Of a stretch of 64,000 bases of DNA, positions 8,629 through 17,377 are shown in pieces. Position numbers and translations under genes: made by a program. The notes under the pieces are model-generated. The model was not told the DNA's origin. It saw nothing but the letters and a program-made list of their open reading frames with translations, and searched no databases. Position 1 is the first letter of the stretch. Each line of letters opens with the position of its first letter. This stretch comes from Burkholderia sp. WP9 (GTDB taxonomy: Bacteria > Pseudomonadota > Gammaproteobacteria > Burkholderiales > Burkholderiaceae). The stretch covers positions 4,278,001 to 4,342,000 of the forward strand of contig NZ_FNTG01000001.1 in NCBI RefSeq assembly GCF_900104795.1. The letters are read 5' to 3'.

Positions 8629-9198
8629 ATGAACGGCATGAGCGACAACGTCTACGCGCACGACTCCGGAGTCGCGACGGATCTTTTCGCGGCCGGCGAC
8701 GGCAATCTGTTCCAGCGCGTCATGCAGATGCGAGCCGCCGATCAGGGCCGCGAGAACCAGAGCGAAGCAGGCACTGTGGTTTCATCGAACGAGGAGCCCA
8801 TGAGTCTTTTCAAGACCGTACGACCGAACATCGTACAGTCGATCCGCGCGTTCCGCGTGCAGGATCTGGCCGACGAGGCCAACCAGCTCGGCCAGCATTT
8901 TCTGTATGCGTATTGCGCCAATGCGCAGTCCAAACAGGAAGTGCTGGAGACTATCGCGACGTCGTTCCTGTTTCCGAAACACTTCGGCAAGAATTACGAC
9001 GCGCTTTACGACTGTTTGACCGATCTGGTTCATAAGGCGGGTGCGCAACCTGGCTTCGTGATCGTGCTCGAGCAGTTGCCGGTGGCGCAGAAGTTCGACA
9101 AGGAAGGGCGCGAAACGCTGCTGGACGTGTTCCGCGAAGCCTCCGAATTCTGGGCCGAGCGCAAGGTGGCATTCCGCGTGTTTTACTCGTTCGCCTGA
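8629..9198 (+). CDS. barstar family ribonuclease inhibitor
   Basis: Cytoplasmic inhibitor that would protect the cell from the neighbouring RNase. The barstar domain fills roughly the last 110 residues: SIRAFRVQDL, the segment around FLFPKHFGKNYDALYDCLTD (barstar's Asp-containing binding helix region), and AFRVFYSFA at the end. ATG 8629 (or 8638) couples it to the RNase stop at 8621 but leaves about 57 N-terminal residues of unknown role. An internal in-frame ATG at 8800, preceded by GAGGAG at 8791-8796, would give a normal-sized 132-residue barstar. Which start is used cannot be decided from sequence. A terminator follows at 9250. Confidence 0.87.
   Translation: MNGMSDNVYAHDSGVATDLFAAGDGNLFQRVMQMRAADQGRENQSEAGTVVSSNEEPMSLFKTVRPNIVQSIRAFRVQDLADEANQLGQHFLYAYCANAQSKQEVLETIATSFLFPKHFGKNYDALYDCLTDLVHKAGAQPGFVIVLEQLPVAQKFDKEGRETLLDVFREASEFWAERKVAFRVFYSFA
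8791..8802 (+). promoter_or_regulatory. ribosome binding site and alternative internal start in the barstar gene
   Basis: GAGGAG three bases before an in-frame ATG (8800-8802). It is better placed than anything before 8629 or 8638, and starting here would yield only the conserved barstar domain. Confidence 0.45.
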
Positions 9199-9249
9199 GA
9201 TTTTCGTTTGTATTTTTGCCCGAGCGTTGCCCGCTTGGGCTAAGTAGAG

Positions 9250-9278
9250 AGGCCCGCCAATGGCGGGCCTTTGTTTTT
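9250..9278 (+). terminator. Rho-independent terminator after the barstar gene
   Basis: Stem AGGCCCGC/GCGGGCCT (9250-9270) with a short loop, followed by TTTGTTTTT. Oriented for forward transcription and placed 52 bases after the barstar stop. Confidence 0.85.
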
Positions 9279-9346
9279 GCTGCGGTAGATGTCGACGTAC
9301 CCTGCGCCGCCGCCGGTCCAGGCGGCAAACCCGGCACGCAGGCGGC

Positions 9347-10102
9347 TTACCAGCCGCCCCAGCCGGCCGCCAACGCCGAGAGCACTGCGATGCCGGCAGT
9401 TTCGGTGCGCATCACGCGCGGGCCGAGGCCGACGGCGGTGAAACCGTGATCGGTCGCGGCCGCTTCCTCTGCGGCGGAAAAGCCGCCTTCCGGGCCGACC
9501 AGCACCGTCACGCGTCCTTTCGGCGGCTCGGCGGGCAACGCGGAAAAGCTGATGCTGGCGCGCGGCGACAACAGAATGCGCAAGTCGCCTTCTTCAGGCG
9601 TGCGCGGCATGGCGCCCAGCCAGGTGGCGATCTCGCGCACCGGCATGACTTCCGGCAGGCGATTGCGCCCGCACTGCTCGCACGACGCCCGCACGATCCC
9701 TTGCCAATGCGCATGGCGCCGCTGCGCGCGCTCGCCCGACAGACGCACGACGCTGCGGGTGGTGGTCAGCGGCACGAAGGCTGCCGCGCCGAGTTCGACG
9801 GCCTTTTCGATCAGCCAGTCCATCTTGTCGCCGCCGGCGATGCCCTGCGCGAGCGTGAGGCGATACGGCGCCTCGACTTCGATATTGCGGAATTCGCGGA
9901 TTCTTACCTTGGCCGAGCGGCGCTCGACCTCGACGAGTTCGGCGCTATATTCGCCGCCTTCGCCATTGAACAGCACGATCGAATCGCCGGGCTGCAAACG
10001 CAGCACGAGCACATGCCGAACGACGTCATCGGGAAGCTGCATGATGTCGTCGGGTTGAAGGGGCGTTCCGACGAAGAAGCGTGGCATCAGAAAAATACTC
10101 AT
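9347..10102 (-). CDS. rsmE: 16S rRNA (uracil-1498-N3)-methyltransferase
   Basis: Methylates U1498 of 16S rRNA in the 30S subunit; SPOUT-class enzyme. The 251 residues show the PUA-like N-terminal part (PRFFVG, HVLVLRLQPGD, LFNGEGGEY) and the knotted C-terminal SAM site: AQGIAGGDKMDWLIEKAVELG, TTRSVVR, LVGPEGGFSAAE and GLGPRVMRTETAG. Translation may start at 10102 or five codons later at MPRFFV; neither has a clear ribosome site. Its start lies 4 bases beyond the stop of the VOC gene, so the two are likely co-transcribed. Confidence 0.94.
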   Translation of the reverse strand: MSIFLMPRFFVGTPLQPDDIMQLPDDVVRHVLVLRLQPGDSIVLFNGEGGEYSAELVEVERRSAKVRIREFRNIEVEAPYRLTLAQGIAGGDKMDWLIEKAVELGAAAFVPLTTTRSVVRLSGERAQRRHAHWQGIVRASCEQCGRNRLPEVMPVREIATWLGAMPRTPEEGDLRILLSPRASISFSALPAEPPKGRVTVLVGPEGGFSAAEEAAATDHGFTAVGLGPRVMRTETAGIAVLSALAAGWGGW

Positions 10103-10106
10103 TGGT

Positions 10107-10520
10107 TCACGAAAGGTGGCGAGCGAGCGCCCAGCGGTAGCCGTCCAGATCTTCGACCTGGGCGAAGCGGTCGCCCCAGAACTGATCCTGTGGCTCGCTC
10201 AGCGATTTTGCGCCGGCGGCCAGCGCCCGCGCGTAAATCGCGTCGACATCGTCGACATAGACATAGAACGATTGCGGTGCGATCGCGCCCGCGCTTTTCG
10301 GTGTTTTCGCAGCCGAGCCGAACGCGCCTTCCGGTGCGAACATCACGATCAACTGGCCCTGGTAGGTCATCTCGACATGCATGACGACACCGTCGTCCTG
10401 GACACTGTCGCGCACTTCGAAGCCGAACGCCGCCGTGAAGAACGCGGACGCGGCACGTGCATCGCGCACCGTCAGATAGGGGGTCAACCAGGGCACACCG
10501 GCGGGGCGGGAGGCGGTCAT
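10107..10520 (-). CDS. VOC/glyoxalase-superfamily protein
   Basis: A 137-residue member of the vicinal-oxygen-chelate fold, subtype similar to PhnB/YP_-type 'VOC family' proteins. Features are TPYLTVRDARAASAFFTAAFGFE at the N-terminus (first beta-alpha-beta unit), HVEMTYQGQLIVMFAPEG, then FYVYVDDVDAIYARALAAG starting the second unit, and WGDRFAQVEDLDGYRWALA at the end. This family includes lyases, dioxygenases and resistance proteins, and no substrate can be inferred. ATG 10520 is chosen because the conserved fold begins there; the open frame extends 37 codons further with no homology-like content. It directly precedes rsmE. Confidence 0.82.
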   Translation of the reverse strand: MTASRPAGVPWLTPYLTVRDARAASAFFTAAFGFEVRDSVQDDGVVMHVEMTYQGQLIVMFAPEGAFGSAAKTPKSAGAIAPQSFYVYVDDVDAIYARALAAGAKSLSEPQDQFWGDRFAQVEDLDGYRWALARHLS

Positions 10521-10634
10521 GGAGTTCTCCGGATCCAAAGGGTTGGCGGGGCATAGGCAGCAAGTCCAGGCGGATGGTCGCGCATCGAGATGCCGATAGC
10601 GCAGTCCGACGGAACCGAGCATTTTGCCCACGCG

Positions 10635-11570
10635 TTAGCTTGCTGGCTTTAAGAATTGACTTAGTTTATCGCGCACTGAGCGGGATGCCGAGAACAGTCC
10701 GGCGTGCGTGGCCGTGTCGTAGTGCATCAGGTCGTCGATCTGGCGCGCGGCGAGGCGGGCCGCGAGCGTATCGGCGGTGAGGGCGGCCGGGTCGAGCGTG
10801 TCGCTGGCGGTGGCCATCATCCAGAGCGAGCCGTACAGAGGGATGAACGTGCTCATGGTGCGGACAATGGCGAACGCCGCGCGCAGGTCGCCGAGCAGTC
10901 GCGCAATGCGCTCACCGTGAAAATACGGCGAGCCGAGGTGTACGGAGACGGCGGCCGTCGGGCTCATGCTCCGCTTGAGCTGCTGATAGAAGGCTTGCGT
11001 GTAGAGGCCGGCGGCGGGTGAGTCGGGCGGCGTCAGGTCGAACACGACCAGATCGAATTGCGCCGGCGCCGCGGCTTCGACGTAATGCGCGGCGTCGCCG
11101 ATCACCAGTTGGACGCGAGGGTTGTCGAAGGCGCCACCGTGCACTTCCGGCAGATGCTCGCGCGTCAGGCGGACCACTTCGGCGTCCAACTCCGCCACCA
11201 CGATCCGTTCGATACCCGCATGCCTCAGCAATTGCCGCGCGGCGCCGCCGTCGCCGCCGCCCAGCACGAGCGCCGCTTGCGGCGATGGATGCGCCAGCGC
11301 GGCCGGGTGCACCATGCATTCGTGATAGATGAACTCGTCGCCGGCGGACGCCATCGGACGGCCGTCGAGCGTGAAGAGCCGGCCAAGTTGCGGCGTGTCC
11401 CAGACTTCGATCCGCTGGAAAGGTGAATCGGCGTGCGCCACCCGCTTCGCATGCGGAAATCCGTAGACGGCGTCGGGACTCGGTCGGAACAGCAGCGGAG
11501 CGCTCACGGCTGGCGGGCTCCGTGCGGAGCGCGGTGGGTTGAGGTTGTGCAATTGTAAAGGGCGAAGCAC
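10635..11570 (-). CDS. spermidine synthase-like aminopropyltransferase
   Basis: A protein of up to 311 residues with the polyamine aminopropyltransferase fold (SpeE superfamily). Seen motifs: [19 protein letters not shown] (substrate strand pair), [29 protein letters not shown] (the GGGDGG SAM/dcSAM-binding loop), [18 protein letters not shown], and [14 protein letters not shown] with the catalytic Asp region. True spermidine synthases usually carry DSTDP where this protein has DLTPPDSP, so the preferred amine may differ. The N-terminal start is uncertain: GTG at 11570, or a later GTG at 11507. It is divergent from tkt. Confidence 0.82.
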   Translation of the reverse strand: MLRPLQLHNLNPPRSARSPPAVSAPLLFRPSPDAVYGFPHAKRVAHADSPFQRIEVWDTPQLGRLFTLDGRPMASAGDEFIYHECMVHPAALAHPSPQAALVLGGGDGGAARQLLRHAGIERIVVAELDAEVVRLTREHLPEVHGGAFDNPRVQLVIGDAAHYVEAAAPAQFDLVVFDLTPPDSPAAGLYTQAFYQQLKRSMSPTAAVSVHLGSPYFHGERIARLLGDLRAAFAIVRTMSTFIPLYGSLWMMATASDTLDPAALTADTLAARLAARQIDDLMHYDTATHAGLFSASRSVRDKLSQFLKPAS

Positions 11571-11786
11571 GGCGCGGCCTCGGCGCGCGCACCGAGCCGC
11601 ACGACCCGTCGGCTTTCGGGGCGGGGGGCGGGCAACGTTCTGTTAGAATGTCACGCTTTCAGCCTTGTCCGTTTGCTCTGCCCGTTTCGCGTCTCCTGGC
11701 GCCGCACCGTGCGCCCGAGTGAGCTGGCATTCGAGCATCCGGGCCTCAAGCGCATACCGCTTTCTGACTCTGTCTCCGGACTCGAC

Positions 11787-13808
11787 ATGACGACCCCGTC
11801 TCCCGCACCCACTTCCTTGATGGCCAACGCAATCCGCGCGTTGTCCATGGACGCCGTTCAAAAAGCGAACTCCGGCCACCCCGGCATGCCGATGGGCATG
11901 GCCGAAATCGGCGTGGCTTTGTGGTCGCGCCATCTGCGCCACAACCCGAAGAACCCGCAATGGGCCGATCGCGACCGTTTCGTGCTGTCCAACGGCCACG
12001 GCTCGATGCTGCTGTATTCGCTGCTGCACCTCACCGGCTACGATCTGCCGATCGAAGAGCTGAAGAACTTCCGCCAGATGCATTCGAAGACGCCGGGCCA
12101 CCCGGAATACGGCATCACGCCGGGCGTCGAAACGACCACGGGCCCGCTCGGCCAGGGGCTGGCGAATGCGGTCGGCATGGCGCTTGCCGAGTCGCTGCTC
12201 GCGACCGAGTTCAACAAGCCTGACGCAACCATCGTCGACCACCACACGTACGTGTTCGTCGGCGACGGCTGCCTGATGGAAGGCATCTCGCACGAAGCGT
12301 GCTCGCTGGCGGGCGTGCTGAAGCTGAACAAGCTGATCGCGTTCTACGACGACAACGGCATCTCGATCGACGGCGAAGTGGTGCACTGGTTCCACGACGA
12401 CACGCCGAAGCGCTTCGAGGCGTATGGCTGGAACGTGATCCCGAACGTGGTCGGCCACGACGTCGAGGCAGTCGACGCAGCCATCAAGCAGGCCAAGCAA
12501 TCCGACAAGCCCACGCTGATCTGCTGCAAGACGGTGATCGGCGAAGGCTCGCCGAACAAGGCGGGCAGCCACGATTCGCACGGCTCGGCGCTCGGCGACA
12601 AGGAAGTCGCGGCCACGCGCGAGAAGATCGGCTGGAAGTGGGAACCGTTCGTGATCCCGCAAGAGGTCTACTCCGCATGGGACGCAAAGGAAGCCGGCGC
12701 ACGCAACGAAGCCGAGTGGGACAAGGCGTTCGCCGCGTACGCAGCCAAATATCCGCAGGAAGCCGCTGAATTCAAGCGCCGCGATGCGAAGCAGTTGCCG
12801 GCCGACTGGAAGGAAAAGGCCAAGGCGATCATTGCCGGCGCGAACGAGCGCGCGGAAACCGTCGCGACGCGCAAGGCATCGCAACAGGCTATCGAAGCGT
12901 TGTCGGCCGTGCTGCCGGAACTGCTCGGCGGCTCCGCCGACCTGACCGGTTCGAACCTGACCAACTGGAAGGCCGCCAAGCCGGTGCGCGTGAACGCCGA
13001 AGGCAAGGCTGCCGGCAACTACGTCAATTACGGCGTGCGCGAATTCGGCATGAGCGCCGCGATCAACGGCGTTGCGCTGCATGGCGGCTTCAAGGCCTTC
13101 GGCGGCACGTTCCTGACGTTCTCGGACTACAGCCGCAACGCGCTGCGCGTCGCCGCGCTGATGAAAGCGCCGTCGATCTTCGTGTTCACGCACGACTCGA
13201 TCGGTCTGGGCGAAGACGGCCCGACCCACCAGTCGATCGAACATGTTGCGAGCCTGCGTCTGATTCCGCACCTGCAAGTGTGGCGTCCGGCTGATACCGT
13301 GGAGACGGCGGTGGCCTGGACCCACGCGGTCGAACATCACGGCCCGTCGGCCCTGATCTTCAGCCGTCAGAACCTGCCGTTCTCGGAACGCACGGACGCG
13401 CAGATCGCCAACATCGAGAAGGGCGGTTACGTGCTGCGCGACTGGAACGACGAAATCGTCGCGCGCAAGATCATCCTGATCGCCACCGGTTCGGAAGTCG
13501 AACTGGCGCTGAACGCGGTCGAGCCGCTGGCGCGCGAAGGCATCGCGGCGCGCGTCGTGTCCATGCCGTCGACCACTGTGTTCGACAAGCAGGACGCCGA
13601 ATACCGCGAGCGCGTGCTGCCGCAAGGCGTGCGCCGCGTCGCGATCGAAGCGGGCGTTTCGGATTTCTGGCGCAAGTACGTGGGTCTGGAAGGCGGCGTG
13701 GTCGGTATCGACACGTTCGGCGAATCGGCCCCGGCTGGCGTGCTGTTCAAGCATTTCGGCTTCACCGTCGAACACGTGGTGGAGACGGCAAAAGCCGCAC
13801 TCGGCTGA
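11787..13808 (+). CDS. tkt: transketolase
   Basis: Thiamine-diphosphate enzyme of the non-oxidative pentose phosphate pathway, also needed for erythrose-4-phosphate supply. The 673 residues match the family length. Motifs: [55 protein letters not shown] with the ThDP/Mg signature, and [17 protein letters not shown] plus [14 protein letters not shown] in the pyrimidine-binding domain. ATG 11787 is the normal start; the upstream in-frame ATG at 11673 adds unrelated sequence. gap follows 95 bases later on the same strand, as is common in beta-proteobacteria, linking sugar interconversion to lower glycolysis. Confidence 0.96.
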   Translation: MTTPSPAPTSLMANAIRALSMDAVQKANSGHPGMPMGMAEIGVALWSRHLRHNPKNPQWADRDRFVLSNGHGSMLLYSLLHLTGYDLPIEELKNFRQMHSKTPGHPEYGITPGVETTTGPLGQGLANAVGMALAESLLATEFNKPDATIVDHHTYVFVGDGCLMEGISHEACSLAGVLKLNKLIAFYDDNGISIDGEVVHWFHDDTPKRFEAYGWNVIPNVVGHDVEAVDAAIKQAKQSDKPTLICCKTVIGEGSPNKAGSHDSHGSALGDKEVAATREKIGWKWEPFVIPQEVYSAWDAKEAGARNEAEWDKAFAAYAAKYPQEAAEFKRRDAKQLPADWKEKAKAIIAGANERAETVATRKASQQAIEALSAVLPELLGGSADLTGSNLTNWKAAKPVRVNAEGKAAGNYVNYGVREFGMSAAINGVALHGGFKAFGGTFLTFSDYSRNALRVAALMKAPSIFVFTHDSIGLGEDGPTHQSIEHVASLRLIPHLQVWRPADTVETAVAWTHAVEHHGPSALIFSRQNLPFSERTDAQIANIEKGGYVLRDWNDEIVARKIILIATGSEVELALNAVEPLAREGIAARVVSMPSTTVFDKQDAEYRERVLPQGVRRVAIEAGVSDFWRKYVGLEGGVVGIDTFGESAPAGVLFKHFGFTVEHVVETAKAALG

Positions 13809-13817
13809 TGCTGGACA

Positions 13818-13853
13818 AGCGTTGCCGTCGGCGTGCGAACGCGCGGCAACGCT
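13818..13853 (+). repeat. long intergenic hairpin between tkt and gap
   Basis: A 10-bp perfect stem (AGCGTTGCCG at 13818-13827 with CGGCAACGCT at 13844-13853) enclosing a second small stem GCGT/ACGC. No U-run follows, so it is not a classic terminator. It may be a processing or mRNA-stability element between the two genes. Confidence 0.6.
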
Positions 13854-13903
13854 GTCAGTCAGACGAACCTGGACGAATTTTTTTAGCCATCAGGAGATAG
13901 ACC

Positions 13904-14914
13904 ATGACGATTCGCGTCGCAATCAACGGCTACGGCCGGATCGGCCGCAACACGCTGCGCGCCTTCTATGAAAACGGCAAGAAGCACGATATCGAAATCG
14001 TCGCCATCAACGATCTCGGCGATGCCAAGACCAACGCTCACCTGACGCAATACGACACTGCGCACGGCAAGTTCCCGGGCGAAGTGTCGGTGGACGGCGA
14101 CTACCTGGTTGTCAACGGCGACAAGATCCGCGTGCTGGCCAACCGCAACCCGGCTGAACTGCCGTGGGGCGAGCTGAACGTCGACGTCGTGCTCGAATGC
14201 ACGGGCTTTTTCACGACCAAGGAAAAGGCGAGCGCGCACATCAAGGGTGGCGCGAAGAAGGTGATCATCTCGGCGCCGGGCGGTAAAGACGTCGACGCCA
14301 CGATCGTCTACGGCGTGAACCACCATGTGCTGAAGGCATCGGATACGGTGATCTCGAACGCATCGTGCACGACGAACTGCCTCGCACCGCTCGTCAAGCC
14401 GCTGAACGACAAGATCGGTCTGGTGAACGGTCTGATGACCACGATCCACGCATACACGAACGACCAGGTTCTGACGGACGTGTACCACGAAGACCTGCGC
14501 CGCGCGCGCTCGGCCACGCACAGCCAGATCCCGACCAAGACGGGCGCGGCTTCGGCGGTCGGCCTGGTGTTGCCGGAACTGAACGGCAAGCTCGACGGTT
14601 ACGCGATTCGTGTTCCGACGATCAACGTGTCGGTCGTCGACCTGTCGTTCATCGCCGCGCGCGACACGACGGTCGAAGAAGTCAACGCGATCATGAAGGA
14701 AGCGTCGGAAGGCTCGCTGAAGGGCATCCTCGGCTACAACGATGCACCGCTGGTGTCGATCGACTTCAACCACAACCCGGCTTCGTCGACGTTCGACGCG
14801 ACGCTGACCAAGGTGTCGGGCCGTCTGGTGAAGGTGTCGAGCTGGTACGACAACGAGTGGGGCTTCTCGAACCGCATGCTGGACACGGCTGTGGCGCTGG
14901 CCAACGCGAAGTAA
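13904..14914 (+). CDS. gap: glyceraldehyde-3-phosphate dehydrogenase, type I
   Basis: Interconverts glyceraldehyde-3-phosphate and 1,3-bisphosphoglycerate with NAD. The 336 residues begin [19 protein letters not shown] (Rossmann loop). The active site [12 protein letters not shown] carries the nucleophile Cys155, and [15 protein letters not shown] sequence closes the protein. An AGGAG site lies at 13891-13895, nine bases before ATG. The gene follows tkt and ends before a bidirectional terminator shared with the reverse-strand GntR gene. Confidence 0.96.
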   Translation: MTIRVAINGYGRIGRNTLRAFYENGKKHDIEIVAINDLGDAKTNAHLTQYDTAHGKFPGEVSVDGDYLVVNGDKIRVLANRNPAELPWGELNVDVVLECTGFFTTKEKASAHIKGGAKKVIISAPGGKDVDATIVYGVNHHVLKASDTVISNASCTTNCLAPLVKPLNDKIGLVNGLMTTIHAYTNDQVLTDVYHEDLRRARSATHSQIPTKTGAASAVGLVLPELNGKLDGYAIRVPTINVSVVDLSFIAARDTTVEEVNAIMKEASEGSLKGILGYNDAPLVSIDFNHNPASSTFDATLTKVSGRLVKVSSWYDNEWGFSNRMLDTAVALANAK

Positions 14915-14973
14915 ATCACGGCGCTTCGTGCGCTAGCTATGCCTGCCAAAGCCGGTTTGAGTCGGCGGAGGCA

Positions 14974-15005
14974 GAAAAAAACCGCTCTTCGGAGCGGTTT
15001 TTTTT
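14974..15005. terminator. bidirectional Rho-independent terminator (gap / GntR gene)
   Basis: ACCGCTC-TTCG-GAGCGGT with A-run on the left and T-run on the right, so a U-tail is produced in either direction. It sits between the convergent gap and regulator genes. Confidence 0.88.
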
Positions 15006-15008
15006 CGC

Positions 15009-15704
15009 CTACTGCGGTTGCGGAGTCGGGAAATAGACGCCGGCGCGCTGCGCGGCGTTCGAGATATGCGTTTCGATGGCCTTGCCGGCGGCGGCGGAAT
15101 CGCGCGCCTTCAGCGCATCCAGAATCACGCGATGCTCGTTGTACGTGGATAGCACCAGTTCACGCCGGTAATACGGCATGCGCTGGCTTTCCTTCATGAT
15201 CTCCGCGCTGCTGCTCAGGATCGACTCGATCGCCGCATTGCCGGCAATGCTGACGATCCGCATGTGGAAGTCGTAGTCGAGCCGGGCGGCTTCATCGAGT
15301 TCGTCGCAGGCGAGCGCTGTTTGCATGGCCGTGATGTTCTCTTCGAACCACGCGAGGTCGGAATCACTGACCGCGAGCGCCGCCATACGCGCGATAAAGC
15401 CTTCCAGCGCGAAGCGCATCTGATACGTATCAGGCAGTGACGATTGCTCCGCGAAGCGCCACGGTTGCGCGGCCGACGCCTGCGCGCTTTCCACGTACAC
15501 ACCCTTGCCAGGCCTGATTACCAGCAAACCGAGCGCTTCGAGCGTGGAGAGCGCTTCGCGCAACGAAGCGCGGCTGATGGCAAGTTCTTCGGAGAGTTGA
15601 CGCTGAGCCGGCAGCAAGCTGCCTACGGGATAGACGCCCGCTTCGATCCGTTCGCGGATGGTCGCGATGGCGGCATCGGTAACGGTATGCGGGACGTTTT
15701 TCAT
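15009..15704 (-). CDS. GntR/FadR-family transcriptional regulator (FCD domain)
   Basis: A 231-residue repressor-type protein. The N-terminal winged helix (about 1-70) has IRERIEAGVYPVGSLLPAQRQLSEELAIS-type sequence and SRASLREALSTLEALGL, followed by an FCD ligand domain with RFALEGFIARMAA, the metal-ligand-like DYDFHMRIV, and a distal NEHRVILDAL plus ETHISNA, matching the His/Asp metal site of this subfamily. Start 15704 gives MKNVPHTV; twelve codons upstream are open but contain the operator region. It is divergent from a dicarboxylate transporter followed by allantoicase and ureidoglycolate lyase, and GGTCNGACC palindromes flank both promoters. Likely controls that set; the ligand is unknown. 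Confidence 0.87.
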   Translation of the reverse strand: MKNVPHTVTDAAIATIRERIEAGVYPVGSLLPAQRQLSEELAISRASLREALSTLEALGLLVIRPGKGVYVESAQASAAQPWRFAEQSSLPDTYQMRFALEGFIARMAALAVSDSDLAWFEENITAMQTALACDELDEAARLDYDFHMRIVSIAGNAAIESILSSSAEIMKESQRMPYYRRELVLSTYNEHRVILDALKARDSAAAGKAIETHISNAAQRAGVYFPTPQPQ

Positions 15705-15726
15705 TGTTGTCTCACTTTGGAATCGC

Positions 15727-15737
15727 GGTCTGACCAG
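15727..15737. promoter_or_regulatory. operator-like palindrome at the regulator's own promoter
   Basis: GGTCTGACCAG shares the GGTCNGACC core with the site at 15885-15899 and fits the FadR-type TNGTNNNACNA pattern except at one outer base. It lies just downstream of a reverse-strand -10 TACAAT (15739-15744), suggesting autorepression. Confidence 0.6.
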
Positions 15738-15842
15738 CATTGTAATACGCGGTCCGAACGCTCGTGCAGCTTACCGTTTGCCGACGCCGATCCGGACTGA
15801 AAACGCTGCAAAAACAGCGGGTAAACACTGTTTTATGAAACC

Positions 15843-15871
15843 TTGACGCCAGTATATCGGCTTCCTACTAT
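15843..15871 (+). promoter_or_regulatory. sigma-70 type promoter of the dicarboxylate transporter operon
   Basis: TTGACG (15843-15848), 17-base spacer, TACTAT (15866-15871). Transcription would begin near 15878, immediately before the operator palindrome. Confidence 0.65.
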
Positions 15872-15884
15872 TCGACATAACAGC

Positions 15885-15899
15885 ACTGGTCGGACCAGT
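15885..15899. promoter_or_regulatory. perfect GntR/FadR-type operator palindrome
   Basis: ACTGGTC-G-GACCAGT has 7-bp perfect arms and matches TNGTNNNACNA. It is placed directly after the predicted +1 and 35 bases before the transporter start, where a bound repressor would block elongation. Confidence 0.75.
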
Positions 15900-15933
15900 C
15901 TGAACAGATGTGAATCGTAACCAGGAGGAAGCC

Positions 15934-17256
15934 GTGTTGAAATTTTTCAATTCGCTGTTTGGCCGGGTCGTCATAGCGCTGGTGGCCGGTATCGTGATCG
16001 GCGCCGTATTCCCGCATTTCGCCCAATCGCTGCGTCCGCTCGGCGATGGTTTTCTCAAGCTGATCAAGATGGTGATCGGCCCGATCGTCTTTTGCGTCGT
16101 GGTCAGCGGCATGGCGCATGCCGGCGACTTGCGCAAAGTGGGCCGCGTCGGCCTGAAGGCCGTGGTCTACTTCGAGGTGATGACGACGATCGCGCTCGTG
16201 ATCGGCGCAGTCCTGGCGTACGTTACGCGTCCTGGCGTCGGCATGAATATCGATCTGCGCTCGCTGGATCCCGCGTCGCTCTCCACGTACACCGAGCACG
16301 CGAAAAGCCTGAAGGACACGGCCGGCTTCCTGCTGAAAATCATCCCCGACACCGCGATCAACGCTTTCGCCACCGGCGACATCCTGCAAATTCTGGTGTT
16401 TTCGGTGCTGTTCGGCTCGGCGCTGTCGCTGCTCGGCAATAAGGCTCAGCGCGTGAGCAGCCTGATCGACGAACTGTCGCAAGTGTTTTTCCGCGTGATG
16501 GGTTTCATCATCAAGCTCGCGCCGCTCGGCGTGCTCGGGGCGATCGCCTTCACCACCGGCACGTACGGCGTCGAATCGCTCAAGCAACTCGGCTTGCTGG
16601 TGCTCGTGTTTTACGCGAGCTGCTTCGTGTTCGTAGTCGTGGTGTTGGGCGTCGTCATGCGGCTCGCCGGCTTCAGCATCTTCAAGCTGATTCGCTACCT
16701 GCGCGAAGAGTTGTCGATCGTGCTCGGCACCGCTTCGTCCGACGCCGTGCTGCCGCAGATCATGCGCAAGCTCGAATGGATGGGCGTCAAGGATTCGACC
16801 GTCGGCCTCGTCATTCCGACCGGCTACTCGTTCAATCTGGACGGCTTTTCCATCTACCTCACGCTCGCCGTGATTTTCATCGCGCAGGCAACCAACACGC
16901 CGCTGTCGATGCACGACCTGATCGTGGTGGTGCTGGTTTCGCTGGTGACCTCGAAGGGCGCGCACGGCATTCCCGGCTCGGCCATTGTGATTCTGGCCGC
17001 CACGCTGTCCGCGATTCCGGCGATTCCCGTGCTCGGCCTCGTGCTGATCCTGCCGGTCGACTGGTTCGTCGGCATTGCGCGCGCGTTGACCAACCTGATC
17101 GGCAACTGCGTGGCGACAGTGGTGGTCGCCGTGTGGGAGAACGATATCGACCGGGCGCGCGCTCATCGCGTGCTGAATCGCGACGCGGCATTGCGCTACG
17201 TGCCGGCCGGCGACGACGCCGCGCCCGCCACTGGCGAACACGCTCCTGCCGTCTAA
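15934..17256 (+). CDS. dicarboxylate/amino acid:cation symporter (DctA family)
   Basis: A 440-residue inner-membrane secondary transporter of the DAACS family, close to DctA. Seen: FIKMVIGPIVFCVVVSGMAHAGD-type sequence in the first third, LGTASSDAVLPQIMRKLE (the serine-rich hairpin-loop region), VIPTGYSFNLDGFSIYLTLAVIF and VTSKGAHGIPGSAIVILAATLS, which form the substrate and cation site in family structures. Start is GTG 15934, five bases after AGGAGG (15923-15928); the earlier GTG 15910 has no such site. It is followed by alc and allA, so it may import an allantoin-pathway acid rather than, or besides, C4-dicarboxylates; that is inference from context only. Confidence 0.88.
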   Translation: MLKFFNSLFGRVVIALVAGIVIGAVFPHFAQSLRPLGDGFLKLIKMVIGPIVFCVVVSGMAHAGDLRKVGRVGLKAVVYFEVMTTIALVIGAVLAYVTRPGVGMNIDLRSLDPASLSTYTEHAKSLKDTAGFLLKIIPDTAINAFATGDILQILVFSVLFGSALSLLGNKAQRVSSLIDELSQVFFRVMGFIIKLAPLGVLGAIAFTTGTYGVESLKQLGLLVLVFYASCFVFVVVVLGVVMRLAGFSIFKLIRYLREELSIVLGTASSDAVLPQIMRKLEWMGVKDSTVGLVIPTGYSFNLDGFSIYLTLAVIFIAQATNTPLSMHDLIVVVLVSLVTSKGAHGIPGSAIVILAATLSAIPAIPVLGLVLILPVDWFVGIARALTNLIGNCVATVVVAVWENDIDRARAHRVLNRDAALRYVPAGDDAAPATGEHAPAV

Positions 17257-17377
17257 ACCGCCTGAAATCTGCTTCCGAATCCGCGCGCGCCCACGCAGCA
17301 GCGCGCGTTCTGCGCCGGCAGAGGCTGCACATGCCGGCTCTCCTTCACTTTTTCGCGCCTGACCGAGACTAGAGACA

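Noticed and set aside
11643..13775. A 710-codon open frame antisense to transketolase
   Set aside because: Same shadow pattern; no domain-like sequence and no independent signals.
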